A DNA stretch of 64,000 nucleotides from Aurantibrevibacter litoralis (lineage in GTDB: Bacteria; Bacteroidota; Bacteroidia; Flavobacteriales; Flavobacteriaceae). The position numbers and the translations under genes were made by a program. The stretch lies in assembly GCF_034651555.1 (NCBI RefSeq), contig NZ_JAYEEQ010000002.1:186001-250000 (forward strand), in the 5' to 3' direction. This document shows positions 1-6,982 of this stretch, one piece after another (positions within the stretch are counted from its first letter, which is position 1; each line of letters opens with the position of its first letter). The notes under the pieces were generated by a model. The model saw only the letters and a list, made by a program, of their open reading frames with translations, ran no database searches and was not told where the DNA came from.

Positions 1-191
1 TTGCGGTAATTTACCCTTCCGGAGTCCGGAGATTGGTTGCCCGAAATAATATTGAGGATAGCCGTTTTTCCGGTACCATTTTTTGCGATTAAGGCAATTT
101 TTTGATCTTTATTGATACCAAAAGAGAGGTCTTTAAAAAGTACAAGTTCCCCAAAAGATTTTGATATATTTTCTACCGTAATAAGGTTCAT
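1..191 (-). CDS. ABC-F family ATP-binding protein, N-terminal fragment
   Basis: The reverse strand from 191 encodes the first 63 residues of an ATP-binding cassette protein; the rest lies outside the window. The Walker A P-loop, AKNGTGKT, is at residues 36-43, preceded by the usual ABC strand (VENISKSFGELVLFKDLSF). The AKNGTGKT form with a short lead-in is typical of Bacteroidota ABC-F proteins of the Uup/Ettl type, which are soluble translation factors rather than transporters. That subfamily call is inference, because the linker and second ATPase domain are not visible. It is 63 bp downstream of the DUF4105 gene on the same strand and may be co-transcribed with it. Confidence 0.8.
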   Translation of the reverse strand, partial: MNLITVENISKSFGELVLFKDLSFGINKDQKIALIAKNGTGKTAILNIISGNQSPDSGRVNYR

Positions 192-254
192 TTTATGTAT
201 TAAAATTTAACTGAAATCAAGAAAAAGCATGCATACTTTTACCGGCGAAACTCC

Positions 255-1433
255 TTAATGTCCTGCTTTTTTGAAATGAAAGTGCAAAAATACGTATCTT
301 AAACCCAACGCCGTCAACAACAGCAGTAATAATGGCGAAAATACTTGGATTTTTAAAACCCAAAGCAACAAGGCAAGAAGTAAGAGCCCACAGAGCACCA
401 TCATATAAAGGCCAAGCACGCTCCCTTTAGCTCGCTTAGAAAACAGAAAAAAAGCAACGATTATATTTAAAGGAAACGCCCATAAGACATTAAAATTAGA
501 AACTGTAGTGGTATGTTCCGAAAGAAACCACAGAAAAAGAATGACAAAACCCGCTAGGCCGGTTGTAAAAAAAAGTATAAAATCTAACCATCTACTTTGG
601 GTGTTTTTTCTGTAATCGCGGTACGTTATTCCAAGTACAAGCCCTAAAAGTAGTGAAAGCCAAAATAAAGGCGATAACCAAAAACTCGGCCGGGTTTCTT
701 GTCCCTTTTCTTCTAAGATGGTTCGTTCTTGGAGCACTAAAGGTTTAGCTCCTAAAGTAGCATGCTGCATCTGTCGCATCACATAATTAGGCAAAAAGAG
801 ATGCTCTTGGGGCGTGGCTGTTCTATCGATTACCGATCCTAAGGCCAAATCAATACCAAAGGCCGACCACGAATTGGTTTTTAAGTTTTGATGAATGAGT
901 TCTCTAAACGTATATTGCTCTTTTAAATGCGTATAGTCATAGCGCAATGCATCGCCAAATGTGCGCACTAACACCTCTCCCATTTTGGTGGCGCAGTTAT
1001 CAAAAAGGAAATCGTACTTATAATCCCTGTTTTCAGGACGATAATTGGTTTCTAAAAACGTAAAAAAATGGGCGGTTTGGGAGGCATCCAATTGCAACAG
1101 TTGTTCTTTTACCCATCGGTTTTCTACTTCATATTCATATATAAAATGCGCAAACGGTTGTCTGCTTAAGGAGTACAATAATTTTCCTTGTGTAAATTTG
1201 AGATAAAAATGGGGTGTATTAAAATCAAAAGTCCCATAATTATATACCACATCGATCTCCAAAATAGGATCAAAAACTCGGAACGCACTGTGGCCAAAGG
1301 TTGCATACAATTCTTCTCCTGAACCACAGGTAATGAGACTTATTTTTGCCGCCGGCGATAAGGTTACTTGTTGACTATAGCCCAAAGCCCAGCATCCTAT
1401 AAAACAAAGTAACAATCGCTTTTTAAGTGTCAT
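255..1433 (-). CDS. DUF4105 (Lnb-type N-terminal periplasmic domain) membrane protein
   Basis: A 392-residue protein. It starts with a signal peptide (residues 1-21, ending GYSQQ), followed by a DUF4105 domain at about 25-200 that carries the family's ATFGHSAFRV and VVYNYGTFDF signatures, including a conserved His. About five hydrophobic segments follow between 255 and 385. DUF4105 is related to the periplasmic domain of the lipoprotein N-acyltransferase Lnb; whether this protein acylates lipoproteins is not shown by the sequence. It is divergent from pssA and lies upstream of the ABC-F gene on the same strand. The family call is firm and the function is open. Confidence 0.85.
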   Translation of the reverse strand: MTLKKRLLLCFIGCWALGYSQQVTLSPAAKISLITCGSGEELYATFGHSAFRVFDPILEIDVVYNYGTFDFNTPHFYLKFTQGKLLYSLSRQPFAHFIYEYEVENRWVKEQLLQLDASQTAHFFTFLETNYRPENRDYKYDFLFDNCATKMGEVLVRTFGDALRYDYTHLKEQYTFRELIHQNLKTNSWSAFGIDLALGSVIDRTATPQEHLFLPNYVMRQMQHATLGAKPLVLQERTILEEKGQETRPSFWLSPLFWLSLLLGLVLGITYRDYRKNTQSRWLDFILFFTTGLAGFVILFLWFLSEHTTTVSNFNVLWAFPLNIIVAFFLFSKRAKGSVLGLYMMVLCGLLLLALLLWVLKIQVFSPLLLLLLTALGLRYVFLHFHFKKAGH

Positions 1434-1536
1434 GTGCGGTACAGTACCAATGCATTTAACTGCAAATATCCGAATAATTTATGGTACCAAAGTGAATCCT
1501 GAAAAAATGTGTTATTTTTACCTAAAACCAACTCAA

Positions 1537-2286
1537 GTGAAAAAACACATCCCCAACTTCCTTACCCTACTCAACGTTTTTTGTGGCTGTATAGCGGTCG
1601 TCTTTGCGGTAATGAACCGTATGGAGATAGCAGCCTTGTTCGTTTTTTTAGGTATATTTTTCGATTTTTTCGACGGGCTTGCGGCTCGGCTGCTTCGGGT
1701 GCAAAGCGATTTGGGTTTACAGCTGGATTCCTTGGCAGATATGATTACCAGCGGACTAGTTCCGGGGATTGTGATGTATCAATTACTGGGAATGTCTGCC
1801 TATGGGGGCTGGAACTCCGGACATGCTTTACCCACCGGATATTCCGGTGAAACTCCTATCCTATTTTTACCTTTTTTGGGTTTTATTATTACACTGGCTT
1901 CTGCCTATCGGTTGGCCAAATTTAATATTGATGAAAATCAGGCAAGCTCTTTTGTAGGCCTACCCACTCCGGCAAATGCGCTGCTTGTGCTCTCATTGCC
2001 ATTGATTCTTTACTACCAAAACAACGATGCGCTTAATCGTATTATCCTAAACCCTTGGTTTTTGGTTGGACTTACTTTTTTAAGTGCCTTTTTACTGAAT
2101 GCCAGGATTGCCCTTTTTGCCTTGAAATTTAAAAATTGGAGTTTTAAGGACAATACACTCCGCTACACCTTTTTAATTGTAAGTTTCGTGTTACTACTTA
2201 CCCTAAAGTTCTTGGCTGTGCCAGCCATTATTGCCTTTTATGTGTTGAGTTCTGTAGTAAATGGTAGTAAAAAAGAAAAAACATAA
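1537..2286 (+). CDS. pssA: CDP-diacylglycerol--serine O-phosphatidyltransferase
   Basis: A 249-residue integral membrane enzyme that makes phosphatidylserine, the precursor of phosphatidylethanolamine, from CDP-diacylglycerol and serine. The CDP-alcohol phosphatidyltransferase motif is complete: D43, D46-G47, A50-R51, G60, D64 and D68 when numbered from the chosen start. Several hydrophobic helices follow to residue 245. I chose the GTG at 1537 because it gives the family N-terminus KKHIPNFLTLLN. The frame stays open back to 1432, but that extension overlaps the divergent DUF4105 start and resembles promoter DNA rather than protein. The ATG at 1507 is an alternative. Confidence 0.9.
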   Translation: MKKHIPNFLTLLNVFCGCIAVVFAVMNRMEIAALFVFLGIFFDFFDGLAARLLRVQSDLGLQLDSLADMITSGLVPGIVMYQLLGMSAYGGWNSGHALPTGYSGETPILFLPFLGFIITLASAYRLAKFNIDENQASSFVGLPTPANALLVLSLPLILYYQNNDALNRIILNPWFLVGLTFLSAFLLNARIALFALKFKNWSFKDNTLRYTFLIVSFVLLLTLKFLAVPAIIAFYVLSSVVNGSKKEKT

Positions 2287-2341
2287 CGAACCAAAGCTAC
2301 GGTAACCGCTTTATCATAAAAGTCAATTTATAGTCAAAAAT

Positions 2342-2367
2342 AATAACGGACATTTTTATCCGTTATT
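2342..2367. promoter_or_regulatory. Predicted Rrf2 operator (autoregulatory)
   Basis: A perfect inverted repeat with arms AATAACGGA (2342-2350) and TCCGTTATT (2359-2367), separated by 8 bp. It sits just upstream of the -7 box at 2381, where a repressor would block the -33 region. Its minus-strand core GGATAAAAAT recurs in front of ric at 2864. The assignment to the Rrf2 protein is inference from position and sharing. Confidence 0.6.
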
Positions 2368-2380
2368 TAAAAATATAGTG

Positions 2381-2388
2381 TACCTTTG
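2381..2388 (+). promoter_or_regulatory. Bacteroidota -7 promoter box of the Rrf2 gene
   Basis: TACCTTTG matches the Bacteroidota sigma-A -7 consensus TAnnTTTG and is 15-21 bp before the start codons. A clear TTTG -33 box is not visible; the operator palindrome occupies that region. Confidence 0.6.
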
Positions 2389-2402
2389 CCTCAAATAATG
2401 GA

Positions 2403-2843
2403 ATGGCTATGTTTTCTAAAGCATGCGAATACGGCATACGAGCTAGTATCTATATTGCACAACAGTCGCTGGCTGATGCTAAAGTGGGGCTAAAAGAAGT
2501 TGCCAAAGCGATAGATTCGCCGGAAGCCTATACGTCCAAAATATTGCAACAATTAACCCGATCCCAAATCATTAATTCGGAAAAAGGGCCTACCGGAGGA
2601 TTTATGATGGATGCTTCACAATTGCGAACTACGCAACTAAGCGCCATTGTATTGGTCTTAGACGGTGATCGAATTTACAAAGGATGTGGTTTAGGTTTAA
2701 GGGCGTGTAATGCCGTACTGCCCTGCCCCATGCACAAGCAATTTGCTGCGATACGCGAAGACCTAAAAACCATGTTAGAATCGACCTCCATACAGTCTTT
2801 AGCCATGGAACTCGACGAAGGATTAACCTTCTTAAAACGTTAG
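2403..2843 (+). CDS. Rrf2 family transcriptional regulator (Fe-S, NO-sensing type)
   Basis: A 146-residue winged-helix regulator. The helix-turn-helix spans about residues 25-65 (SPEAYTSKILQQL then GPTGGF, the usual Rrf2 wing). Cysteines C95, C102 and C108 form the three-Cys cluster-binding loop seen in NsrR and IscR. The start could be the ATG at 2403 or 2409; MFSKACEYGIRA from 2409 matches the common family N-terminus. The next gene encodes Ric, an Fe-S repair protein, so a role in sensing nitric oxide or cluster damage is likely. This is inference from context, as IscR-like roles also exist in the family. Confidence 0.88.
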   Translation: MAMFSKACEYGIRASIYIAQQSLADAKVGLKEVAKAIDSPEAYTSKILQQLTRSQIINSEKGPTGGFMMDASQLRTTQLSAIVLVLDGDRIYKGCGLGLRACNAVLPCPMHKQFAAIREDLKTMLESTSIQSLAMELDEGLTFLKR

Positions 2844-2859
2844 AAAAAATTTACATTAT

Positions 2860-2881
2860 TAGTGGATAAAAATATCTATTA
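2860..2881. promoter_or_regulatory. Second predicted Rrf2 operator, upstream of ric
   Basis: This 22-bp segment has the core GGATAAAAAT (2864-2873), flanked by TA-two bases on the left and base-TC-two bases-TTA on the right. It matches the reverse complement of the perfect palindrome at 2344-2365 at 17 of 22 positions. It lies 35 bp before the ric start codon. The dyad here is imperfect. Confidence 0.5.
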
Positions 2882-2915
2882 CTTATATATTATATAAACC
2901 TTTAAATTGTACACC

Positions 2916-3638
2916 ATGAATATTCAAAAACATCAAATCATCGGAGAACTCGTTGCTCAAAATTACAAAGCAGCCTCTGTATTCAAAAAGTATGGCATCG
3001 ATTTTTGCTGTAACGGCAACCGCACTATAAACGAGGCTTGTGCCAAAGAAAACATTGCCTTAACCACCGTGCTGCAAGATTTGGACATTGCGCTTCAAAA
3101 AAAAGAAGATAATGGCATCGATTACCAGTCATGGCCTTTAGATCTTTTGGCGGATTATATAGAAAAAAAACACCACAGTTACGTAGTAGAAAAAACTGCG
3201 GAAATCTTACCTTATTTAAACAAAGTCTGTAACGTACATGGGGCTCGGCATCCTGAATTACTTGAAATTAAGGCACATTTTGATGCTACCGCAGGAGAGC
3301 TTGCCATGCACATGAAAAAAGAAGAGCTGATCTTATTCCCTTATGTTAGAAAAATGGCGAAAGCGAAGAAAGAAGGTACCAAAACCGCTGCACCCCATTT
3401 TGGAAGTGTACAAAACCCTATACAAGCCATGATGCACGAGCACAGCACCGAGGGAGATCGGTTTAGAAAAATTGCAGAATTAACCCATAATTATACGCCA
3501 CCACAAGATGCGTGCAGCACCTATAAGGTAACTTATGCGTTGCTCAATGAATTTGAACAAGATTTGCACCTGCATATTCATTTGGAAAATAATATTCTAT
3601 TTCCAAAAGCAATTCAACTGGAAAAAGAACTTAACTAA
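2916..3638 (+). CDS. ric: Iron-sulfur cluster repair di-iron protein (Ric/ScdA/YtfE)
   Basis: A 240-residue protein that repairs Fe-S clusters damaged by nitric oxide or oxidants. The N-terminal ScdA_N (DUF542) domain, about residues 1-65, has the conserved motif YGIDFCCNGNRTI with its paired cysteines. A hemerythrin-like four-helix domain follows from about 75, with the spaced His and Glu ligands of the di-iron site (HHSYVV, HGARHPE, HMKKEE, HEHSTEG, HLHIHLENN). I chose the ATG at 2916; an in-frame TTG three codons earlier is less likely. It follows the Rrf2 gene by 72 bp and is preceded by a matching operator, so it is probably the regulator's main target. Confidence 0.92.
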   Translation: MNIQKHQIIGELVAQNYKAASVFKKYGIDFCCNGNRTINEACAKENIALTTVLQDLDIALQKKEDNGIDYQSWPLDLLADYIEKKHHSYVVEKTAEILPYLNKVCNVHGARHPELLEIKAHFDATAGELAMHMKKEELILFPYVRKMAKAKKEGTKTAAPHFGSVQNPIQAMMHEHSTEGDRFRKIAELTHNYTPPQDACSTYKVTYALLNEFEQDLHLHIHLENNILFPKAIQLEKELN

Positions 3639-3692
3639 ATCCCTTTTCTGCAAAACGCAATAGTCTTTTAACAAAACAACTTGGTAGCATTA

Positions 3693-3720
3693 AAAGCCCA
3701 CGATTAAAACCGTGGGCTTT
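3693..3720 (+). terminator. Hairpin terminator after ric
   Basis: A perfect 10-bp stem, AAAGCCCACG (3693-3702) and CGTGGGCTTT (3711-3720), with an 8-nt loop, 55 bp after the ric stop. The T-run is only three bases, so it is a moderate rather than strong intrinsic terminator. The A and T ends would let it work on both strands. Confidence 0.6.
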
Positions 3721-3733
3721 GCGTATCGCTTCT

Positions 3734-3928
3734 AATAAAAAATTTCTTGAAACTGACTATCCCCGAGGCGAGCCATAGGGGTATTTCGCCAGTTTCATTT
3801 TGGCCTTTGGGCCAAAATCCGAAATTTTGTATTTTACCTCACCCGGAACTGCAAAAAGGCAGTTCCGACCTCTCCAAAGGAGAGGTAAATAGGAAACCCC
3901 CACCCAAGGGTCGGGGAATCTTTAGATT
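3734..3928 (+). repeat. Multi-hairpin dispersed repeat, copy A
   Basis: First of four near-identical copies of about 195 bp (others at 5615, 10159 and 61068). Successive stems read: TGAAACTG with CAGTTTCA enclosing an inner CCCC/GGGG; TTTTGGCC with GGCCAAAA; GGAACTGC with GCAGTTCC; ACCTCTCC with GGAGAGGT; a CGACCC-type stem with GGGTCG (here CCACCC, slightly mispaired); and a terminal AATCT/AGATT. The 463-bp gap 3639-4101 holds the ric terminator, this repeat, about 100 bp of unique DNA and then the promoter of the next gene. The frame across the repeat is open, but I do not regard it as coding. Confidence 0.9.
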
Positions 3929-4036
3929 CAAAATTTTAATTTCACGAGCTAGGAAACCCCATGGAAACCGGTTTAGAACACATGTATTGCATGTAACGCT
4001 GCCCCTTTATTTTAAAATTTTGTTAATATATTTTTT

Positions 4037-4055
4037 TAGTTAGGATTCCTTACTA
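4037..4055. promoter_or_regulatory. Candidate operator palindrome
   Basis: Arms TAGTTAGGA (4037-4045) and TCCTTACTA (4047-4055) pair at 8 of 9 positions around one base. The site ends at the -7 box of the CPVC protein gene, so a bound protein would exclude RNA polymerase. Length and symmetry suit a MarR dimer, and a MarR gene lies 0.9 kb downstream; the link is inference. Confidence 0.45.
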
Positions 4056-4061
4056 TATTTG
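4054..4061 (+). promoter_or_regulatory. -7 promoter box of the CPVC protein gene
   Basis: TATATTTG fits the Bacteroidota consensus TAnnTTTG, 41 bp before the ATG at 4102. No convincing -33 TTTG is seen. Confidence 0.5.
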
Positions 4062-4101
4062 TAGTGGCAATAATGCCTTAACAAATCAAAACAAAAGTAA
4101 A

Positions 4102-4335
4102 ATGAGCAAGTCTATTTTTTACCATGCAGGTTGTCCTGTTTGTGTTAGTGCTGAGCACGATCTCCTAAATTTAGTGAACCCCGCCAATGTAGAGGTAGTA
4201 CACATAGGCGAAGACCGCGCCCGGATTGCTGAAGCTGAAAAGGCCGGTGTTAAATCTGTTCCGGCATTGGTAACACCAAATGGCAATGTGCTGCACATTA
4301 ATTATGGCGCATCCATGGCCGACGTAAAGGGCTAA
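4102..4335 (+). CDS. Small thioredoxin/glutaredoxin-like protein with CPVC motif
   Basis: A 77-residue cytosolic protein with a thioredoxin-like pattern: strand, then a CPVC redox site (C11 and C14) in YHAGCPVCVSAEHDL, a second strand (VEVVHIGED), and a Val-Pro turn (GVKSVPALVT) at the cis-Pro position. It is shorter than thioredoxin (about 105 residues) and close to glutaredoxin size. The substrate is unknown. It has its own promoter with a palindrome at 4037-4055, and is followed by two more genes whose products carry CxxC motifs, suggesting a thiol or metal response group. Confidence 0.75.
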   Translation: MSKSIFYHAGCPVCVSAEHDLLNLVNPANVEVVHIGEDRARIAEAEKAGVKSVPALVTPNGNVLHINYGASMADVKG

Positions 4336-4638
4336 ACAATAAAATGTGCAACAGATGGCCCTAAAAGCACCGCTTTTAAGGAATTATGTAGATTAAAAAA
4401 CACTTATATGCCGCTTTTATTGATATAAAACCGTTATTCATTTTGACTTGATTTCTTCCATTTTTGCCCTACCCTAAAGGGTACATCAAAGAAATCTTCA
4501 TTACTTCCTTCGGGATCGAGCTATACAATGAAGATATTAGTATTACATAAGCACTAAATAATCAAAATGCACAACGGGTTGCTATAAGTGTTTTTTATCC
4601 TTATTTTACTTCAATACAACCACAAATACCCTATAACC
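4336..4638. other. Intergenic region with two inverted repeats
   Basis: No gene is seen in these 303 bp. TACCCTAAAGGGTA at 4470-4483 is a short near-palindrome. A perfect 9-bp inverted repeat, ATCTTCATT (4494-4502) and AATGAAGAT (4537-4545), follows and could form a 34-nt-loop hairpin or bind a regulator. The promoter of the DUF2024-MarR pair should lie here, but I cannot place it. Confidence 0.4.
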
Positions 4639-4905
4639 ATGAAAGTAGCAATTTGGGATACGTATGTAACCAAAGCAGATGGCACTCTAATGCATTTTGA
4701 TATTATTGTTCCGGAGCACCTCAAAAACGAAGAAATAATTTATACTTTTGGAGTCCAATATTTACGCACCAAAAACATAGAAAATAGACCACTCACTGCC
4801 CATGAGTGCCGTTTTTGTCATATTGAAACAGCTTCCGATGCTGTTTTGGAGGCTATTGAAAAACGGGGGTATTATATCCTTGAAATGCAAAATTGTAATC
4901 CGTAG
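4639..4905 (+). CDS. DUF2024 family protein
   Basis: An 88-residue protein starting MKVAIWDTYVTK, the DUF2024 N-terminus. The conserved HECRFCHIE segment near residues 55-63 places a CxxC pair between two histidines, a possible metal site. An upstream ATG at 4588 would add 17 residues, but the family begins at 4639. The stop codon overlaps the GTG start of the MarR gene by one base, so the two are translationally coupled. The function of the family is not known to me. Confidence 0.8.
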   Translation: MKVAIWDTYVTKADGTLMHFDIIVPEHLKNEEIIYTFGVQYLRTKNIENRPLTAHECRFCHIETASDAVLEAIEKRGYYILEMQNCNP

Positions 4906-5510
4906 TGTCAATATTTAATTTAAAAGAACAAAACAAAGAACTAGACTACAAAATTGTGGCCGGCCTGGAGCGTTTGTCGCAGGTTTTCCGTAGCCAATTA
5001 TGGGAAAAAGCCAAAACGTACCAACTAAGTCCCATTCAGATTCAACTGCTCATTTTTTTACAGCATCATTCTACTACAAAGGCCACAGTGAGTTATATGG
5101 CACAAGAGTTTCATGTGACTAAACCTACCATTAGCGATGCTATTAAAATACTGGAACAAAAAAAGCTTCTTTCAAAATTTCCGGATCCGGAAGACAGTCG
5201 TAGTTATACTATGCAATTAACAACAGCAGGTAGCCATATCGTAGCCGTATCAGAAAATTACGTAGACCCCATAACACAGCTTATAGCGAAAGTGGCCGCT
5301 CATGAAAAAATGATCCTTTGGGAAACAATTTGTAGCCTTATTACGCAACTGAATGCGCAGCAGATCATAAGTGTGCAGCGCACTTGTCTGGCGTGCCAAC
5401 ACCATAGACTGCGACATGAAGCTCATTTTTGCTCTTTGCTTGATAAAAAACTGGAAGTGAAAGATATACGACTAGACTGCCCGGAATTTGAAAAAAGCGA
5501 TACGTTTTAA
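4905..5510 (+). CDS. MarR family transcriptional regulator with a four-cysteine C-terminus
   Basis: A 201-residue winged-helix protein. The MarR fold covers about 15-140, with the recognition region HVTKPTISDAIKILEQ and the wing DPEDSRSYTMQLT. Unlike ordinary MarR proteins (about 145 residues), it has a C-terminal extension with four cysteines: the pair in TCLACQHH, then one each in AHFCSLL and RLDCPEF. These could bind a metal or Fe-S cluster or form disulfides. GTG start at 4905 overlaps the upstream stop. Neighbours with CxxC motifs suggest redox or metal control of this group; that is inference. Confidence 0.85.
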   Translation: MSIFNLKEQNKELDYKIVAGLERLSQVFRSQLWEKAKTYQLSPIQIQLLIFLQHHSTTKATVSYMAQEFHVTKPTISDAIKILEQKKLLSKFPDPEDSRSYTMQLTTAGSHIVAVSENYVDPITQLIAKVAAHEKMILWETICSLITQLNAQQIISVQRTCLACQHHRLRHEAHFCSLLDKKLEVKDIRLDCPEFEKSDTF

Positions 5511-5614
5511 AAGAAACCTATGCTCGTTTTACCGGAGATTGAGAACCCTATTCTCGCCACTCCTTTCTTTAATTTTCCCTTATAACCGTACTGGAATTGG
5601 CCTACTCTTCGAAC

Positions 5615-5812
5615 AATAAAAAATTTCTTGAAACTGACTATCCCCGAGGCAAGTCATAGGGGTATTTCGCTAGTTTCATTTTGGCCTTTGGGCCAAAAAC
5701 CAAAATTTTGTATTTCACCTCACCCGGAACTGCAAAAAGACAGTTCCGATCGCTCCAAAGGAGCGATAAATAGGAAACCCCGACCCAAGGGTCGGGGAAT
5801 CTTTAGATTGAA
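5615..5812 (+). repeat. Multi-hairpin dispersed repeat, copy B (compensatory variant)
   Basis: Second copy of the repeat at 3734. It differs in the fourth stem, which reads ATCGCTCC with GGAGCGAT instead of ACCTCTCC with GGAGAGGT: changes on one arm are matched on the other, so pairing is kept. In the first stem CAGTTTCA is TAGTTTCA, which still allows a G-U pair. The fifth stem CCCCGACCC with GGGTCGGGG is perfect. It fills most of the gap 5511-5868 between the MarR gene and the convergent small gene. Confidence 0.9.
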
Positions 5813-5868
5813 CTTCTTTGAAACTGAACACCGTTCTTTAAAGATTGATAGCGATAATCGCAATGCTC

Positions 5869-6102
5869 TTATGCCAATTTAGCCCTGTTATTTTTAGTCG
5901 TAAAAGACAATTCCTTTTTTACCAACGCATTTTTAAATTTATACAAGCGAGCCATGCCGTTATCGTTCTTTAAAACCGCCTCATCAAGGTTGATTACAAT
6001 TCCCTTTGTTTGGGTAGCAACTTTAATTTCTTTTTTGTCGTCTTGGGCTTGGGCAACACTTCCGATAAAAAAGATAAAAATTAAGGTAAGAAATGCGTTC
6101 AT
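5869..6102 (-). CDS. Small secreted hypothetical protein
   Basis: A 77-residue protein with a clear signal peptide (MNAFLTLIFIFFIGSVAQAQ, cleavage after AQA). The mature part of about 57 residues is basic and has no motif I recognise; it contains GIVINLDEAVLKNDNG. Proteins of this kind are common in Flavobacteriaceae and unassigned. It is convergent with repeat copy B, which ends 57 bp before its stop. The 186 bp upstream (6103-6288) hold nothing else I can identify. Confidence 0.6.
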   Translation of the reverse strand: MNAFLTLIFIFFIGSVAQAQDDKKEIKVATQTKGIVINLDEAVLKNDNGMARLYKFKNALVKKELSFTTKNNRAKLA

Positions 6103-6288
6103 GGCTTGGGGTTTTCTTCTGTAAATTTAACGGCCCATAGCCTATGGCGCTGCTCATAAATCGTTCAAAACACCCTATTTTTCGGTGATACGAATTAAGT
6201 CGGTTAAAGTGTAAAAAATAATCGATCAAAGAAAATCTGTACCATATCCGTATATCGGTAGAAGCGGCTTTTCGTCGAACAAAAAGAA

Positions 6289-6969
6289 CTATAAGTGCAG
6301 TAGCAAAAGAGGATTCGGACAGTTTATGCTGTAATATTCTTTATCCTTTGTAGTGCAAACCCCCGGATAATTATCAAAGTAACTACCCAAATTAAGGATT
6401 AGTTGAAAGTGAAGATGCGGTGCATAATTCCCATTACTATCCGGCGTGCCCAATGTACCAAGAACTTCCCCGGCTTGGAATGATTTACCCTCATAAAGAC
6501 CTTCTAAACTAGCCAAGGACAAATGTCCAAACAAGGAATAAAAGCGCACACCTGCCAACTCATGCTGCAAGATAAGCGTGGGTCCATAATCGCCTTTAGC
6601 ACTGTTATTGCAAAAACTGTGCAGTACACCATTTAAGGGCATTAAAACTTCCGTACCCGCCTTTGCCCAAAAATCGACCCCTAAATGAACATTTCGGAGC
6701 GCCTCGTTTTCCGAATTAAAATTAGGGTTGTTTAGGTATAGGTTTCGTTGTTCCAAATAGCCACCATAGGCCACTTGAGCCGATTTTGCAGCTAAAACCG
6801 AATCAATGTACGTTTGGCAATTTTCGACCTTAGTAATATCCAACGTCTTTAACTCCGTATTCTGAGCAGAAAGATCAATAGGCGTATACGCATTACGGGG
6901 AATACGGGCATCTAAAATTGGGATAAACTTCATAGAAACACCTTCTAATAGCGCCGCTAACGTTGTCAT
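6289..6969 (-). CDS. M23 family metallopeptidase (peptidoglycan hydrolase-like)
   Basis: A 226-residue protein whose C-terminal half is an M23/LytM domain. The zinc ligands are visible as HLGVD near residue 90, FGHLS, and the HLH of PHLHFQ near residue 190, so the active site is intact. No signal peptide is evident (it starts MTTLAALLEGVS), which is unusual for a murein hydrolase and suggests either a cytosolic role or an uncertain start. It lies 13 bp downstream of the M28 peptidase gene on the same strand and is probably co-transcribed. Confidence 0.8.
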   Translation of the reverse strand: MTTLAALLEGVSMKFIPILDARIPRNAYTPIDLSAQNTELKTLDITKVENCQTYIDSVLAAKSAQVAYGGYLEQRNLYLNNPNFNSENEALRNVHLGVDFWAKAGTEVLMPLNGVLHSFCNNSAKGDYGPTLILQHELAGVRFYSLFGHLSLASLEGLYEGKSFQAGEVLGTLGTPDSNGNYAPHLHFQLILNLGSYFDNYPGVCTTKDKEYYSINCPNPLLLLHL

Positions 6970-6982
6970 AAAAAAGGGCTAT

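Noticed and set aside
1432..1536. N-terminal extension of PssA
   Set aside because: The extra 35 residues match no PssA N-terminus and overlap the divergent gene's start; the region is better read as promoter DNA.
3747..4043. Open frames of 72-98 residues across the four hairpin repeats, with similar peptides (KLTIPEASHRG...)
   Set aside because: They start at TTG inside a stem, differences among copies follow base pairing rather than codon positions, and one copy runs past the repeat into unique DNA. I treat the repeat as non-coding.
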